Part shown: in pieces, positions 34,990-46,972 of the stretch | How the letters are laid out: every line of letters begins with the position of its first letter | Numbering within the stretch: the stretch's first letter is position 1 | DNA from: Rhipicephalus microplus | Lineage: Eukaryota > Arthropoda > Arachnida > Ixodida > Ixodidae | Reading direction: 5' to 3' | Length of the DNA stretch: 64,000 nucleotides | Assembly: GCF_043290135.1 (NCBI RefSeq) | Contig: NC_134700.1 | Location: 76,066,000-76,129,999, forward strand | Translations under genes and position numbers: made by a program | Notes under the pieces: generated by a model | Database searches by the model: none | What the model was told of the DNA's origin: nothing | The model's input: only the letters and a program-made list of their open reading frames with translations

Positions 34990-35802
34990 GAGAGAGAGAG
35001 AATAAACAAATAATTTAGTGATTGCACTGCATCCGCAAGCTTCCAATGTGCGATGAGAGAAGGTCAATTGCATGTTATTATCGTTTTGTTTCATCTATGT
35101 TAGTTTCATCACATTTGGTCAAGTACGTCACAAAACTACCAAGCTAAACATACAATCAGTACTGTTCGTATCATTGGAGACATTTAATTTTGTTTGAATA
35201 AAAAGATAAGAGCACACAATATTGTAAGATGAAACTTCCATTGCCACATCAGGTTGATCAGTTTTACGTTTTATGTGCACTGCAGGACAAAAACTTATTG
35301 GTATTATTTCTTTTTCACAGTGCCGGGCGACGGCCTCTTAATTTCTTGATTAAGTAGCTGCCATTGACCCATCACTGCCCACGGCCAGGTTTTCGATATC
35401 TTGGTATGCATTCCGGCACTCCAATAAACATAGTGCGTCCTTTGCATTACATGACCTGTTTTGGTCATGCAATGTAGTGTGTGCCAAAGCCGATCTCGAG
35501 CTTTAGTGAGGGACACTGAATTTAATTGCAATGTAAAATATTTAGTAATATGTTCCTGTGTTTTTTCGTTTTCATTGAAATTAGTTCACCTGGGCGAAGC
35601 ACTCATTATACAAACTTGCGCATAGCAAAGTATAAGCATTCCAAACACGGCTGAAGCAAACCACGGCAGTAATATTTTTTTCACGAATACTATCGACGAA
35701 TAAAATAAATGATAATTTATTCCACCTTTCGACTATTGTCTTTTATACTGTGGGAACTACATTTACATTGCACTGCCATTTTCATACCCAGTATTCTGGT
35801 TT
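34990..35802. other. Transposon internal sequence, no gene
   Basis: AT-rich DNA between the transposase and the right inverted terminus. The ORF at 35304-35531 (minus) has no recognised motif. Confidence 0.5.
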
Positions 35803-36043
35803 TTGTGCGTGGAATAAACTGGCTGGTACCTGAAATAAATTCATTGGCAGTTGGATTGAACACGGTGGCACTTTTATTAAGCTCAATGGCACGCGGCCTG
35901 AGTCAGTTGGCGCTTTGATTAAATTTGTTGGCGCTTGGAATAAATTTTCGACACAACGATTAAATAGCTCGGCACTCAAATTATTTCAATGGCGTGCAGA
36001 TTATTTAAGCTGGCACTTGAATTAAAGTGAGAAGGAAAACCTG
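35803..36043 (-). repeat. Right terminal inverted repeat
   Basis: Reverse-complement partner of 27011-27255 with the same sub-repeat pattern. It ends ...GGAAAACCTG at 36043. Confidence 0.8.
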
Positions 36044-36299
36044 TGGATGTGATGAATGCCCCTGCTTAAAGTAATACAATGGGCACTGGTAGATGACAAT
36101 CATCTGAGCATGTGCATACGTTGATGCTTGCGTAGCAATTAAAAAGCACTCCATTACACACGTCGTGTGTGCACTCTGATCATGACATCCGAAAACAGTC
36201 AAGAAAGCCCCGCTGCATGCAACTGTGGCATACGATTATAGCGATACCAAGTGGTATGTTTTGGCCAGTTGATCACAATAAAAAAAATTGAACCCACCT

Positions 36300-36665
36300 C
36301 CCCGAAGAGAGTGAGTGAGTGAAACAACTTTATTCGGTCCACAATAGACGCGAGTAAACTCAGCGTCACCTGGCTAGGCCCACTCGGGGACCATCAGGTT
36401 AAACCTGACGGCCCTCGCGCGGGCCCTCTGGACGGCCAGGATTTGAGAGGTCTGGTCCTGGGCCTTAATGAGTCGCTTCATTTCCTCTTGGGTGAAAGGG
36501 GGACCGGCAGAGGCGCAGCCCCACAGTACATGCTCGAAGTCCGCATAACCACCACACAGGGGGCAGTCCGGGCTTGGAAACCGTTCAGGGTACATTGTGT
36601 GCAGTGCCGCAGGGCTCGGGTAAGTGTTTGTTTGTAGCAGTCGGAGAGTACCCGAAGAGAACGGT
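36300..36665 (-). mobile_element. 5'-truncated LINE tail with zinc-like motif
   Basis: The minus-strand ORF (36374-36595) reads PSPDCPLCGGYADFEHVLWGC, the C-terminal Cys/His motif of I/R1-group LINEs. It ends VPEWA and is followed by a short 3' UTR with AATAAA (tttatt at 36329-36334) and a TCAC-repeat tail (gagtgagtgagtga at 36310). In another frame the motif continues upstream to about 36660. It differs from the E1-E7 family. Confidence 0.7.
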
Positions 36666-36840
36666 GAAGAAATGTGAATGCATTTTTTTGCGACGAGAGT
36701 ACACGGTGTAGAAATTCTAATGGCACAAATTAATCACAAGATGGAGATTTCCACCGTAACCATTATTTACTTACGCATTCATCAGCCAGCGAAAGGTCGA
36801 GTGAGGTGCGCGCTTCACTCTTCCTTTCTCTCTCTCTCTG

Positions 36841-36884
<44 letters not shown>
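36841..36884. repeat. (AT)n microsatellite
   Basis: About 22 units; preceded by a (tc)n run at 36826-36839. Confidence 0.95.
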
Positions 36885-36888
<4 letters not shown>

Positions 36889-37077
36889 ACGTCACAGGTT
36901 AGGATTTTGCCCCCAGCAAATTATCATTTCACACACTTTTCTTTCTTCACATTTACAATAAATTGGGTCTAATAACTATAACTTCCCCCATACTTTTCTT
37001 GGCAATATTGTCTGTTATATCTCATTAATATTGTGTCAAAAACACGGAAAAACGAGCGCTTAGGTATACACTTTTTT

Positions 37078-37186
<109 letters not shown>

Positions 37187-37262
37187 GCTTCCACGAAAGT
37201 TTCGTCGCCCTTTTCTTGCCTACAATACGTCGGGTCCAGCGTGAATGACGTTCAAAGAACCT

Positions 37263-37305
<43 letters not shown>

Positions 37306-37566
37306 GTGCACACATCGTGCGCGATAAAACCGTCACTGAACTCGCAGCGCGATAAGCCGCTTTAAGTAGTTAATTCTCTCTACGTTACCTATTTACGTTA
37401 GGCTGGCTTCTGTAAAGGCATGGCGTAAAGGCTGCATGTAATGTAGTCGTGTCCAGCTTACGTACTTGCACGTCCAAAAAACGCTCCGTGTGTTGGCAAC
37501 ACTAGTCGAAAAAACAGATGGCCACACTTAATTAACAGGGTCAACGCAGCACTTTCGCTAGGCGTT

Positions 37567-37881
37567 GTGTTGAAGTTTCTTGACTGCGGCGTCGGCTTGC
37601 GTTTCTTCGTCGAAGTCGAAAAGGTGCTGGCCGCGGGCTGCCCCATACTCATCGCGAGAAAGAATTTCACTGGTGAAACAGCGGTAATAGTTGCGAAGTG
37701 CGTCCACACATCGGGTCTCTTTGGCGAACCGCATCAGATTTACATCAAGTGGAAGAGCCTGTCCAGCGAGGTTGATGTTGAAAAAGGCAGCTGCACATGT
37801 GTAGTGGGCCTCTCCGAATGGTGCAAGCATTTGTGCGCAACGCTGCTGCACTGCTACAGGCCAGGCCTTAACACTTCGTGA
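37567..37881 (+). CDS. SWIM-type zinc-finger ORF, partial
   Basis: 104 codons. Residues from about 76 read CTCVVGLSEWCKHLCATLLH, matching the SWIM pattern CxC...CxH. The preceding VYIKWKSL-like segment resembles the beta strands seen before SWIM motifs in arthropod transposon-derived proteins. There is no transposase domain, and the ORF is short, so it may be one exon or a relic. The upstream start is uncertain. The antisense ORF (37558-37956) is rejected because it lacks motifs. Confidence 0.45.
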   Translation: MLKFLDCGVGLRFFVEVEKVLAAGCPILIARKNFTGETAVIVAKCVHTSGLFGEPHQIYIKWKSLSSEVDVEKGSCTCVVGLSEWCKHLCATLLHCYRPGLNTS

Positions 37882-37959
37882 AGTAACTCTGCGCTGGATC
37901 TTGCGCTGCCCATTGCATGAATCCCTTAGTTGCCCCGTCAAAAGCTGAATACACATGCA

Positions 37960-39476
37960 TTTTACTTCATTACAAAATGGAACTATATGCCAAGGTCAGC
38001 GTATTTTGAGAAGGCTAATAGTAATAAACAATTGTATCGGGCCAGTTGGTATGAATCCATCAAGCGCTAAAAATACACTCACGCGCACAACGCAATTATT
38101 TCCTTAAGTGCTTGCTTATATAAACGAAACTATACTCCGCGCATACAGAAGCCCGAATATTGACAAAAATGCACACTCGCTAAATACGAGTGTGCTCACC
38201 GGGAAGAATGAAGTCGTCACGAGCGAGTCGATCAAAACAACCACCTTCTTTCCTGTGCGCAAGTTTGTGATCAACGCCGTTTTCCGACGCGCGTCGTCAC
38301 CATCCTTCGGGGAATTTATAGAACGATGCGTTCTTTTCACCGCGATCCCACGCATTGCGGCACGGCGAAAGTGAAAGAACTACGCGGCCGCTAAACAACG
38401 TGACATGTTAACGTATCTCCTTTCAAGGTAGACCCTGTTAGCGCTAGGCGAGGCCGCTAGATGGTGAGCGCTCAGTTGGCAACGCGAGTGGCCGCGCCTC
38501 TTGGTGCCCCCTGAAGAATGAGTCGCAGGCATCACTCGTGTGCCACGCGTATATAGTAAGTGAGAAAGTGACTTCTTTATTTGTATGTGTATTTCTCTCA
38601 TGCTGTGCTTTTAAAACTGCCCCGCTGCGAACGGTGTTTTGGATGGGATTGCTTATTTTACCACGATAGCGATAAACCGCTCGCTTCGCTGAACTTCTGG
38701 CGGTGTTGTCTGCGTCGGTGTCATTGGTTGTCAGGGAAAAATAATCTTGGTCATGACCAAAAAGTCGAGAAAGATGCAAGTAAAATACAAAATTAAAATT
38801 TTTGGGTCCGCGTGAAGAGCGAACCCAGGCCGTTTGCGTGGCAAGCAGGTTTTCTACCAGACAACGACGCGTCTGCTTGGAAAAAGTAAAAATATTTCCT
38901 CTGCTTGGAAATGCAGTTAAAATAGCGTTCATACCTTACAAACACATGCGCCTTGTATAGAGGCTACGCAATACATATAATATCATATCAATATTGCTTA
39001 TTATGAGCGCACATTGCCATCGAGCGTTAACGCATGTGATTATCATGACCACTTTGTGGTTCAAAGCCGACCACCAATTACAAAAGGCAAACACTTTACT
39101 GCGTGAATTTTCTCATGACCTTGTGATGAGGTGCATAGCAAGTAAGAAAAAAATTCACGGGCATAATTGCTCGTGTTTTAAAACTTGCTACCTATTACAT
39201 AAAATGCAGGCATATTCGAAAGTTTCACTGACACAAGCCACTTGCAACTTTATCGATTACATTGTAGTAATCTACAATCTAAACTTTTTTAGATACATCT
39301 TTTAATGAACAGTACGCACAAAATGATTGAAGCACGCACTAGGGACAGGATATCGCTATCGGGCTCAACTCCTAAAGGCGAAGTTTAAGTATCCAGCACT
39401 TTTGGTAAAAGCAACCGTGAACACACAAAGTTGAATCCATTCTCCCTAGCTTTCACTTGATCGTATAGGGAATCGC
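37960..39476. other. No recognised gene
   Basis: Several ORFs of 60-160 codons on both strands (for example 38108-38374 and 38444-38932) show no motif I know. Composition is unremarkable. Confidence 0.4.
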
Positions 39477-39971
39477 GTGGGAAGTCAATGTAAACGTAAA
39501 ATATCTTCATTAACAGCAAAGAGTGCTTCGTTTTTTGTAACAACGCCAATGTCCGAACTAGATGACTATGAACTCGTGCAAACGCCTCACGAGCTCACAT
39601 CGGCACGCTCGCTTCGGCTTCAAACAAGACACTTACCAGTTTGTCAAGTGCGTCCTTATTCCATCATGTGTACAATAGAAGAGCGCACTTTCAGTGTCCG
39701 AAACTCGGAAAGCACGCGACTTCTCCAGCTCACAAATGAGACGTCTCACCCGACTGCGAATCGAGTCGGCAGCCGCAGCACAGTCCACTCAACGGATTCG
39801 AAGCAGCCACGCGAACGGCCTCCAGCAGACGACTCCTGGCAGCGTGCCGCCGATATGACTGGGAAGCGGCTGTCGCAAGCGGTGGCGACCGCAACAACGC
39901 GCAAGCCGCAACAAAACGCCTTCCACAGCCGAGTTCGCCGACGAGGCGTCGCTATCAGGTCAGACTGACAA
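39477..39971 (+). CDS. Unrecognised ORF in a CpG-rich block
   Basis: 163 codons starting MGSQCKRKISSL, rich in Ser, Thr and Arg, no known domain. The block at about 39590-40130 has many CG dinucleotides, unlike its AT-rich surroundings. It could be a promoter or first exon, or the ORF may be open by chance. Low confidence that it is translated. Confidence 0.2.
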
Positions 39972-40329
39972 CAGAGATCGGCGGCTCCACTCGATTCCTT
40001 CGCGAGTGCCGCGGCAGTGTTTTCGAGAGAGGATAACATAAACGGCTAAGCGCTGATGCACAAAAGCATTCATTCGCGGGAGGCATCACGTGCCGCGCTG
40101 TGTTGGCACCGTTAGCCAACGTCGCTGATTCCCGGCATGTCGTCGCCAAGTCAGCGAAGATTATTCGAACAGCTCACTCTTGCGAGTGTCACGTACGGTT
40201 ACGACGACTCTATCGTACTTTTCAGTTTGTACTGCAAGCTCAGCCACTCAACAGCTTATCCTGCTTTCAATGCGAGTGCATTCGGGCTCGATCGGTCCCG
40301 GGCTCTCACTTTTAATCGACTGAATAGCT

Positions 40330-43300
40330 TAATGCGTGCAAGCCAAATGATCTGAGACGCTGTACCAAGTAAAGGCAGTTGAGAAGAGGCGCGCGTGGCT
40401 CTTGTAAGAGTGTCGATTGTCGATGAGCCATATTTTCAACCAGCAGCAGGATTTGTAATGCTAGGGCGAACAACGGCTTGGTAATGAATAAAAAAAAGGA
40501 AGGTATTCCAGATCAAGTGCGCAATATGTCAGAGCGGAACAGGAAACGTGTGCTGTAACCACGCCACGGTGTGCGTGATTCTGATTTTCGCCACCTTTAC
40601 TGAGAACTCAGACATCGTCCGCATTGACGGTAATGCAGACGAAGTTACTTCTTTTTAATGAACATCTTCCCGCCATATTTAGAATTTAACTTTCCACGAA
40701 ATTTCTTGAACTTCAGTTAAACAGTACATAAACGGCAATTTTGTCCATTTCACGTGCCCTAAACCCTAAACCTATTTTACCTTTGTGCTTTTTCTTGCAT
40801 CTCTTTCTCTCTCTCTCTATTTTTCTCGCTTCATCATTAGGATCTGATGATATGCTCATGCATAACGACCTGAACTTGTGTGAACGCTCATCATGCAAGG
40901 GGAACTTTTGAACACTGCATGCGGTAGATTCGCCGTGCCACATGTCACTTGCCTATGATCAGCCGTCAAAAGAACATTCGGCCTATGATAGGCCGTCAGC
41001 AGAACAGTTGATTTGTCTGAAGACAGGGCCGCCGGCACAGGACTGCTTTATGTTTAAGCAGGACCCTACGTATGTGCGACGAGGGCTACTCCGTGTGCAT
41101 TGGGGCCTTAGAGCGCTTCTCTCTCCTGGCTTCCACGAAACATTTCTGCTGACGTTGCAGCTGTCACCTTCACTCTTCTCCTCCCCCTTTTTTTTTTGCC
41201 ATCATATTTTTCAGCAATATGACTTCGCTCTTGGAGATTTAGTGTATAGTGAACTTTCGCTCACCTGAAAACGACATGTAGACACCAGGGTAATTTGCTG
41301 GAGTCCTGAGTATGTCCAGTCGGCCGTCTAGTTGGCTCTCTGTAGTTGTGGAAGAGTCGCAAACGTGAGGCGGTAAAAATTCTTGCAATTTCTTTTCAGA
41401 AAACATCGCTCGCACAATTATCTCATTGCTTAGATGCCTGCTTGACATGGGGCTTGTCCTCGCTACGCCTAACTCATTCGTTTTTAAAAAAGATAGCCTT
41501 TCTTGGGGACCTTCGACGGAAAACATTTGGTCTGTCTGTACAGTTGTCTGTTTGTCCGCCTTAACGATATCTTAAACGGCCAACCCCATCCGCAGCACCC
41601 ACCAATATTGCTAAAGGTTTAGCGTTCATAGTTGTGCGATTGTCAATTGAAAAAGCAAATATGCACATATCTGAGGCGCCATAACAACATGTCTGTGTTT
41701 TGTATGTCTGCCTTCATACTAGAAGAGGCACACACAAGTAACTCTAAGGACTGTAGCGTTTACCGCGCTGAGCTGACAGTGCAACGCGACGCTCAGAAAG
41801 GTGTTTCCAACGCTTTGCTACGAATTCACGGTGGTGGCACCTGCCAGTCGCTTTGCGTTCTACACCTCATCACTTCCGAGACTGGCGCGCATCTTTCTCC
41901 ACGGGCTGCACGCCTTCGATTTCGAAGATAAACTGCCAGCAGGCGCCTGTGTCTAACGAGCCTCGATGCGCTCGTTCGTCTCCGCTACACGCTCGTGGCA
42001 CTCTAACGCAGCGCCTCCAGAATACCATTCACCGATTTTCTTGCGCAAAACATCAAATAAACGTTTTGTTCATTCTCTCCAGACGCAAGACTATCGCCTT
42101 TCAACAACATTTGCGGTGTAACATGCAGATTTGGAACCAATTTTTTAAACAAACAGCTTTTATGTAGTCATGTGGATTTCAGGAGCGTCTTTTGGATTGT
42201 ACCCTACACAGTGAATGAAATGACGGACGACATGAACGTGCGAAATATAAAACTTGAGTCGGGCTGAACTACCATACGCCATCCAAATGATTGTAAATTG
42301 CGGAACCGCCTTTCCGAAATAACCGATCGATTGATTTCCATCGAATTTTATTACTTTAAGAATAAAAGTTGCAGCTTACTGGCCATTGGTATAATATTTC
42401 AATTTAAGGTCTTGATGTTTGAAAATAATTCTAGAGAAAAACGTTTTCGAGTTTGATAGAAATGAAGAACAAAATTTCCAAACCCGTAGCTTTTTAGCAG
42501 GATCATTTCATTTGGTTCTGCGAATCGCATCAATTTGGGACATAAAAGGCAGGCAAATCTGAGTTATCCGTTACCTTTTTTTCCCGATTTCGTTTGATCA
42601 CAGCTTCCCTCCTCCTCCAGGCCCTGCCACAGAGGCTCTCAGGGTGAAAACACAATGCCACTACCTGGTCTTCAGGGTAGGGGGGGGGGGCGGGTTCAAT
42701 CATTGCGCGAACGACCCTGCCTGCAGTTTTTCCACTAGGTTCAATTTATATATACGTTAATGATTTGGGAGGCAAGAATCCCAAATCGATTGAGGTTGTT
42801 TTACATGTACTATTAGGTACAGCTTACAGAGTTGTGTTATTGTTTTTCACTGTTTAGTTACAGAGTTCTCTCCTTATAGTATTGTTTGACATTTCATGAG
42901 TACTGACGTGTGCAGTAACATGCTTTGGCAGTTGCGCAGAACAAAAGGCATCCTTGGGCATTTTCACCCTATTCGTCTCGAGGAAGAAGTCTCGCGTCAT
43001 AATCTCAATTCATGAAGTCATTACAGTGGCGGGTGTCTTTTAGAATCGTTCGAAAACGCCAGAGCCATATTTCCTACTTCGACCTCAACCTCGGTAAAAA
43101 CAACATTCACGTAACCCTCTCAGCCAGCCATAACATTATATAAGTAGCTGTGTATGATTCGCACTATGTTTAAAGCCTCGTGAACACCATACGTGTTATT
43201 GCGATGGAAAGAAACGCGGACAATGCTAATACTGCATGCTGGGTCGTTTCGCATTTATTTTCAAGCGCCTATAGCCTGGAGGGCTATGGGAAAACTGATA

Positions 43301-43768
43301 GCCTCCTCAATAATAGAAATGAAAGGCCACGCTAGAATCTTTCCATTACCAGCAAGACGCGAACGCGATAAGAACAGCCCGGTGCGTTTTTGCGGTTTTG
43401 TTAATCCTCCCTCTACATGCTAGGGAGCATTGCCAATGTAGCATGAAGCTAGAAAGCAATGACACGCTTCTTTTGTGAGAAAGGTCGTGAGCTACACAAC
43501 CACACAGCATTGGTAAGGCAACGTATGCATTTTTACATCCATCTGATTTAGAGATCACCCTTGTTTGGCACGCACCTTCCCAACTTGCCGTTTCAGAACG
43601 ATGCCAGCCTACGACTACTTGGCTATCGTGCAACAGACTCAATATGAGCGCAGCGTTTTGCTTCATTATGCCTGAAATTACGTTCTTGTCAAGTAAGCTC
43701 ATTCAGAGTTCAAAGGGAAATGCGCCCACACCTAATTAGAATTTCTCGTGCCTGAAAAAGGACTGTTG
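40330..43768. other. No recognised gene or element
   Basis: About 3.4 kb with short ORFs only. A minus-strand ORF (41239-41526) runs into a CAG|GTGAGC splice-donor-like site near 41270, a weak exon candidate. A 10-base G run followed by CGGG sits at 42681-42694. Nothing else stands out. Confidence 0.4.
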
Positions 43769-46739
43769 GTGATGATGATGATGCTTGGTGCTTTGTGGCA
43801 CAAGGGCCATTTCATGGCCAAAGAGCACCAGTTCATGGGACAAGGGCTGTGAACAATGATTGCGATTAGCGGCTGTATAAGGGCCTTAAGACTCCTCGCC
43901 CTAAGACGAGTAAAAACAAATAAGTAATAAAATCATGACCATGCCGTGAAAAGTGTGTGGTGTTTTGTGGCGCAAGGGCCTTTTGATGACCAAATAGCGC
44001 CAGGTCATAAGACGAGATTTGAACAATGAATATTTTAGGTGGCTCTATAAGGGCCTTTAAACTTCTCGCGCTCAAATTGGTAAAACATTCAAGTAATAAA
44101 ACAATGACAGTGACGTGAAATATATAGTAAAAATGGGTGACGAAAGGTTCTGATAAAAAAAAAGTATGCGTAAAGATACTTGACCCTAGCACAAGTGCCA
44201 CACCAGCGCCTTTATTTCCAAGGGCCGCGAGTCAAGTGCTTTTCAATGTAGCCACCACAGCAGCAACCTCTCTTGAGAGGTCACGCTACGCCATGCCTGG
44301 GTATATGACATGGTAGAAGCGGACATCTCTTAAAAAAGGTAGCACCGATTTATGAGTGAACAGTGGTTCCCTACCGACGAACAATACAGGGTGTAAAGGT
44401 ATATGTTGTCAGTAGGGTAATAGAAAGTGCTGCTTTCTTAGAGTTTCTAACTGTTTGCACTGGATGAACATGTGAAGAACTGTTAATGCTTCACCACATC
44501 CGCTACACAATGGTGGATCGCCACCGGACAAAAGATATCTGTGTGTCGTGTATGTGTGTCCTATCCTGAGCCTCGTTAGTATTACCTCTGTATGACGCGA
44601 TTTCGACAATGGCAGCCAATGGCTAAGGTATGGCTTAATAATGTGTAGTTTGTTTTGTGTGTGTCTATCCCACTTGCTCTGCCAGTAGTCCCTGAGCATT
44701 CGTTTGAGAGACGGCTTCAGATAAAGGGCCGGGATTGATATGGGTGTAGTGGCAGTGCTTTCGTGGACAGATGCAGCAAGCTGATCTGCCATCATGTTGC
44801 CTTGAATCTCACGGTGCCCTGGCACCCAGCACAATACAACATGTTGTTTGAGTGTGTAGAGTGTGCATAAAATGGAGTAAAGTGAGACGAGGACGGGTTT
44901 TTTTTTTGTTTTCTAAGACTGTGCAGAGCGGATACCACACTTAGGGAGTCTGTATAAATTACTGCTTTTTGTATTTGTGATTGTTTGATGTGTTTAGCTC
45001 CCACAAGTATCGTGTAAGCTTCCGCTGTGAAGATACTTGTGCCTGGATGTAGAGGGCCAGCATCCGAAAAGGATGGGCCGACAGCAGCGTAGGGCACATG
45101 GAGTTAGACTTGGAGGCATCTGTAAAGAACTCAGGACGTGTGTACTTGTGTTGAAGTTCCAGGAAGTATGTTCGGATATGGGCAATGGGCGCGTGTTTTG
45201 TAATTTCTCGGAAAGGCACATTGCATTCTATAGTCTGCCACTGCCACGGTGGCGGGTATGCTGCAGGAGCCATCGAACTGTGGACAAGCGACACTTCAGT
45301 TTCCTCAGCTAGACCCTTCAGGCGAACTGAGAAGGGCTGCATCATCGAAGGCCTGCTTTGAAACAGAATGGAGCTCCACAAATCATTAATAGTGGAGTAT
45401 GATGGGTGCCTCTTGTCTGATTTCACCTTAAGGAAGCATACAAAAGACATGTAAGTTCTCTGCAGATGAAGTGACCACTCATTTGACTCAACGTAGAGGC
45501 TTTCCACGAAGCTGCTGCGAAAAGCACCCGTAGAGAGGCAGATGCCGAAATGGTGCACAGGGTCCAGCATCTTCAAAGCACTTTGAGTCGCAGACTGATA
45601 AACAACGGCCCCATAGTCTGAGCGGATGCGAATGAGGTTTCTATACAAATTCATGAGAGATTGCCTGTCACTACCCCACGTAGTACGTGACAACACTTTT
45701 AAAACAATCATGGCTTTTAAACATTTTGTTTTTAAATACTTGATGTGCAGTACGAAGGTCAACTTGTTGTCCAAGATTAAGCCTAATAATTTATGCTCCG
45801 CATTAACAGACAGACGTTGACCATTCAGTTCAATGTCGGGTTCTGAGTGCATGCCTCTCTTTCGAGAGAACAAAACACACGTGCTTTTTTGTGGGTTCAG
45901 TCGGAATCGAAATTACTCCGCGCATTTGGAGACCTTGTTTAAACCTAGCTGAACCTGTTGCTCACACATTGCCAGGTTGCACGACTTAGAGCCAAGCTCG
46001 ACGTCATCAAGATATGTACAATAAAAGATAATGTGGGGGGTGGACAGGTGCAAGGAATTAATTTGGTAATAAAAAGTGTACAACTAAGTACACCACTTTG
46101 CGGAATTCTCGTTTCTTGGACCAATGTTTGGGAGAGAATACTGCCCACACGGACACGGAATGTCCGATTGGACAAATAGGTTTTTATTATGGAAAGCATT
46201 CTACCGCACACACCCAATTGAGACAGGTCTCTTAATATCCCGAAACGCCATGTTGTGTCGTAAGCCTTCTCGATATCGAGAAACACTGAGAGGAAGTATT
46301 GTTTGTGGACAAAAGCGTCTCGGATCTGTGCCTCGATACGCATCAAATGGTCGGTGGTGGATCTACTCTCTCGAAACCAACACTGGAACTGGTCGAGCAG
46401 ATTGTGTGTTTCAAGGAAATGTAAAAGTCGGCGGTTTATCATTTTTTCAAAAAGTTTACAAAGGCAGCTTGTAAGTGCAATGGGCCTATAACTCGAAACT
46501 GAGGAAGAGTCCTTGCCCTCTTTCATTATAGGACTAATTATAGCCTGTTTCCAGGAAATAGGTATAGCACCAGAAAACCAGACAGCAATGTACAAGAAGA
46601 GAAGGGTTTTTCGCGTTTCGATTTGTAGGTTTTTAAACATTTCGTATACCACACGATCAGAACCTGGGGCGGAATGACAGCAGGAGTTTAGTGATGTTTG
46701 GAGCTCAGCTAAGCGGAAAGCTTGGTTGTATGCTTCGTG
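43769..46739 (-). mobile_element. I-type LINE E5, 5'-truncated
   Basis: It carries the RT C-terminal half, RNase H and a long 3' UTR ending in an ATC-repeat tail (43769-43783). The 5' break lies in the RT linker (LAELQTSL region) at 46739, where the 3' end of I2 starts. The 3' UTR contains two tandem diverged copies of a segment of about 185 bp (roughly 43773-43954 and 43955-44130). Confidence 0.85.
44409..46738 (-). pseudogene. E5 ORF2 remnant: RT and RNase H
   Basis: RT part (45945-46652) has LTSCLCKLFEKMINRRLLHFLE and FLDIEKAYDTTW. The catalytic YVDD region is shifted and changed (HILMTSS in this frame), and PQGG reads PQSG. The 44959-45873 piece continues from FSRKRGMHSEPDIELNGQ to EFFTDASKSN. 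The 44792-45097 and 44409-44834 pieces hold IYTDSLSVV and CWVPGHREIQGNMMADQL, then CSGCGEALTVLHMFIQC. Four frames are used, so the gene is dead. Confidence 0.85.
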
Positions 46740-46972
46740 ATGCTGTGATGCTCGGGGTGGTCAATGTGCATGGTTGGTGCATGCAGTTATGTCAAAACCA
46801 TAACGGCTTTTACATAGCACTAATGCCTTACCCGTGTCCTTATACCTAAGGACCGGGAGGCAAGTGCCTCGTTGTGAATTCCAGCTACAGCAAATGCCTC
46901 TCCGAAGAGGCTGTGCTACGAATCACATCAGTAAAGTTTTGCTAAGTCTAGCGGTAGTATAGTTTACTGTAA

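Larger units (their letters stand above)
27011..36043 (+). mobile_element. DNA transposon with long inverted termini, IS630/Tc1-mariner type
   Basis: Inverted termini of about 240 bp (27011-27255 and 35803-36043) both start CAGGTTTTCC on their outer side. Between them lie a split transposase gene and the later LINE E4. Without E4 the element is about 3.2 kb. A TA dinucleotide precedes the left end (27009-27010), fitting TA target choice. The right flank reads TG, perhaps mutated. The transposase is broken, so the copy is inactive. Confidence 0.8.

Noticed and set aside
37558..37956. 132-codon minus-strand ORF opposite the SWIM ORF
   Set aside because: No recognisable domain; the plus strand carries the SWIM pattern.
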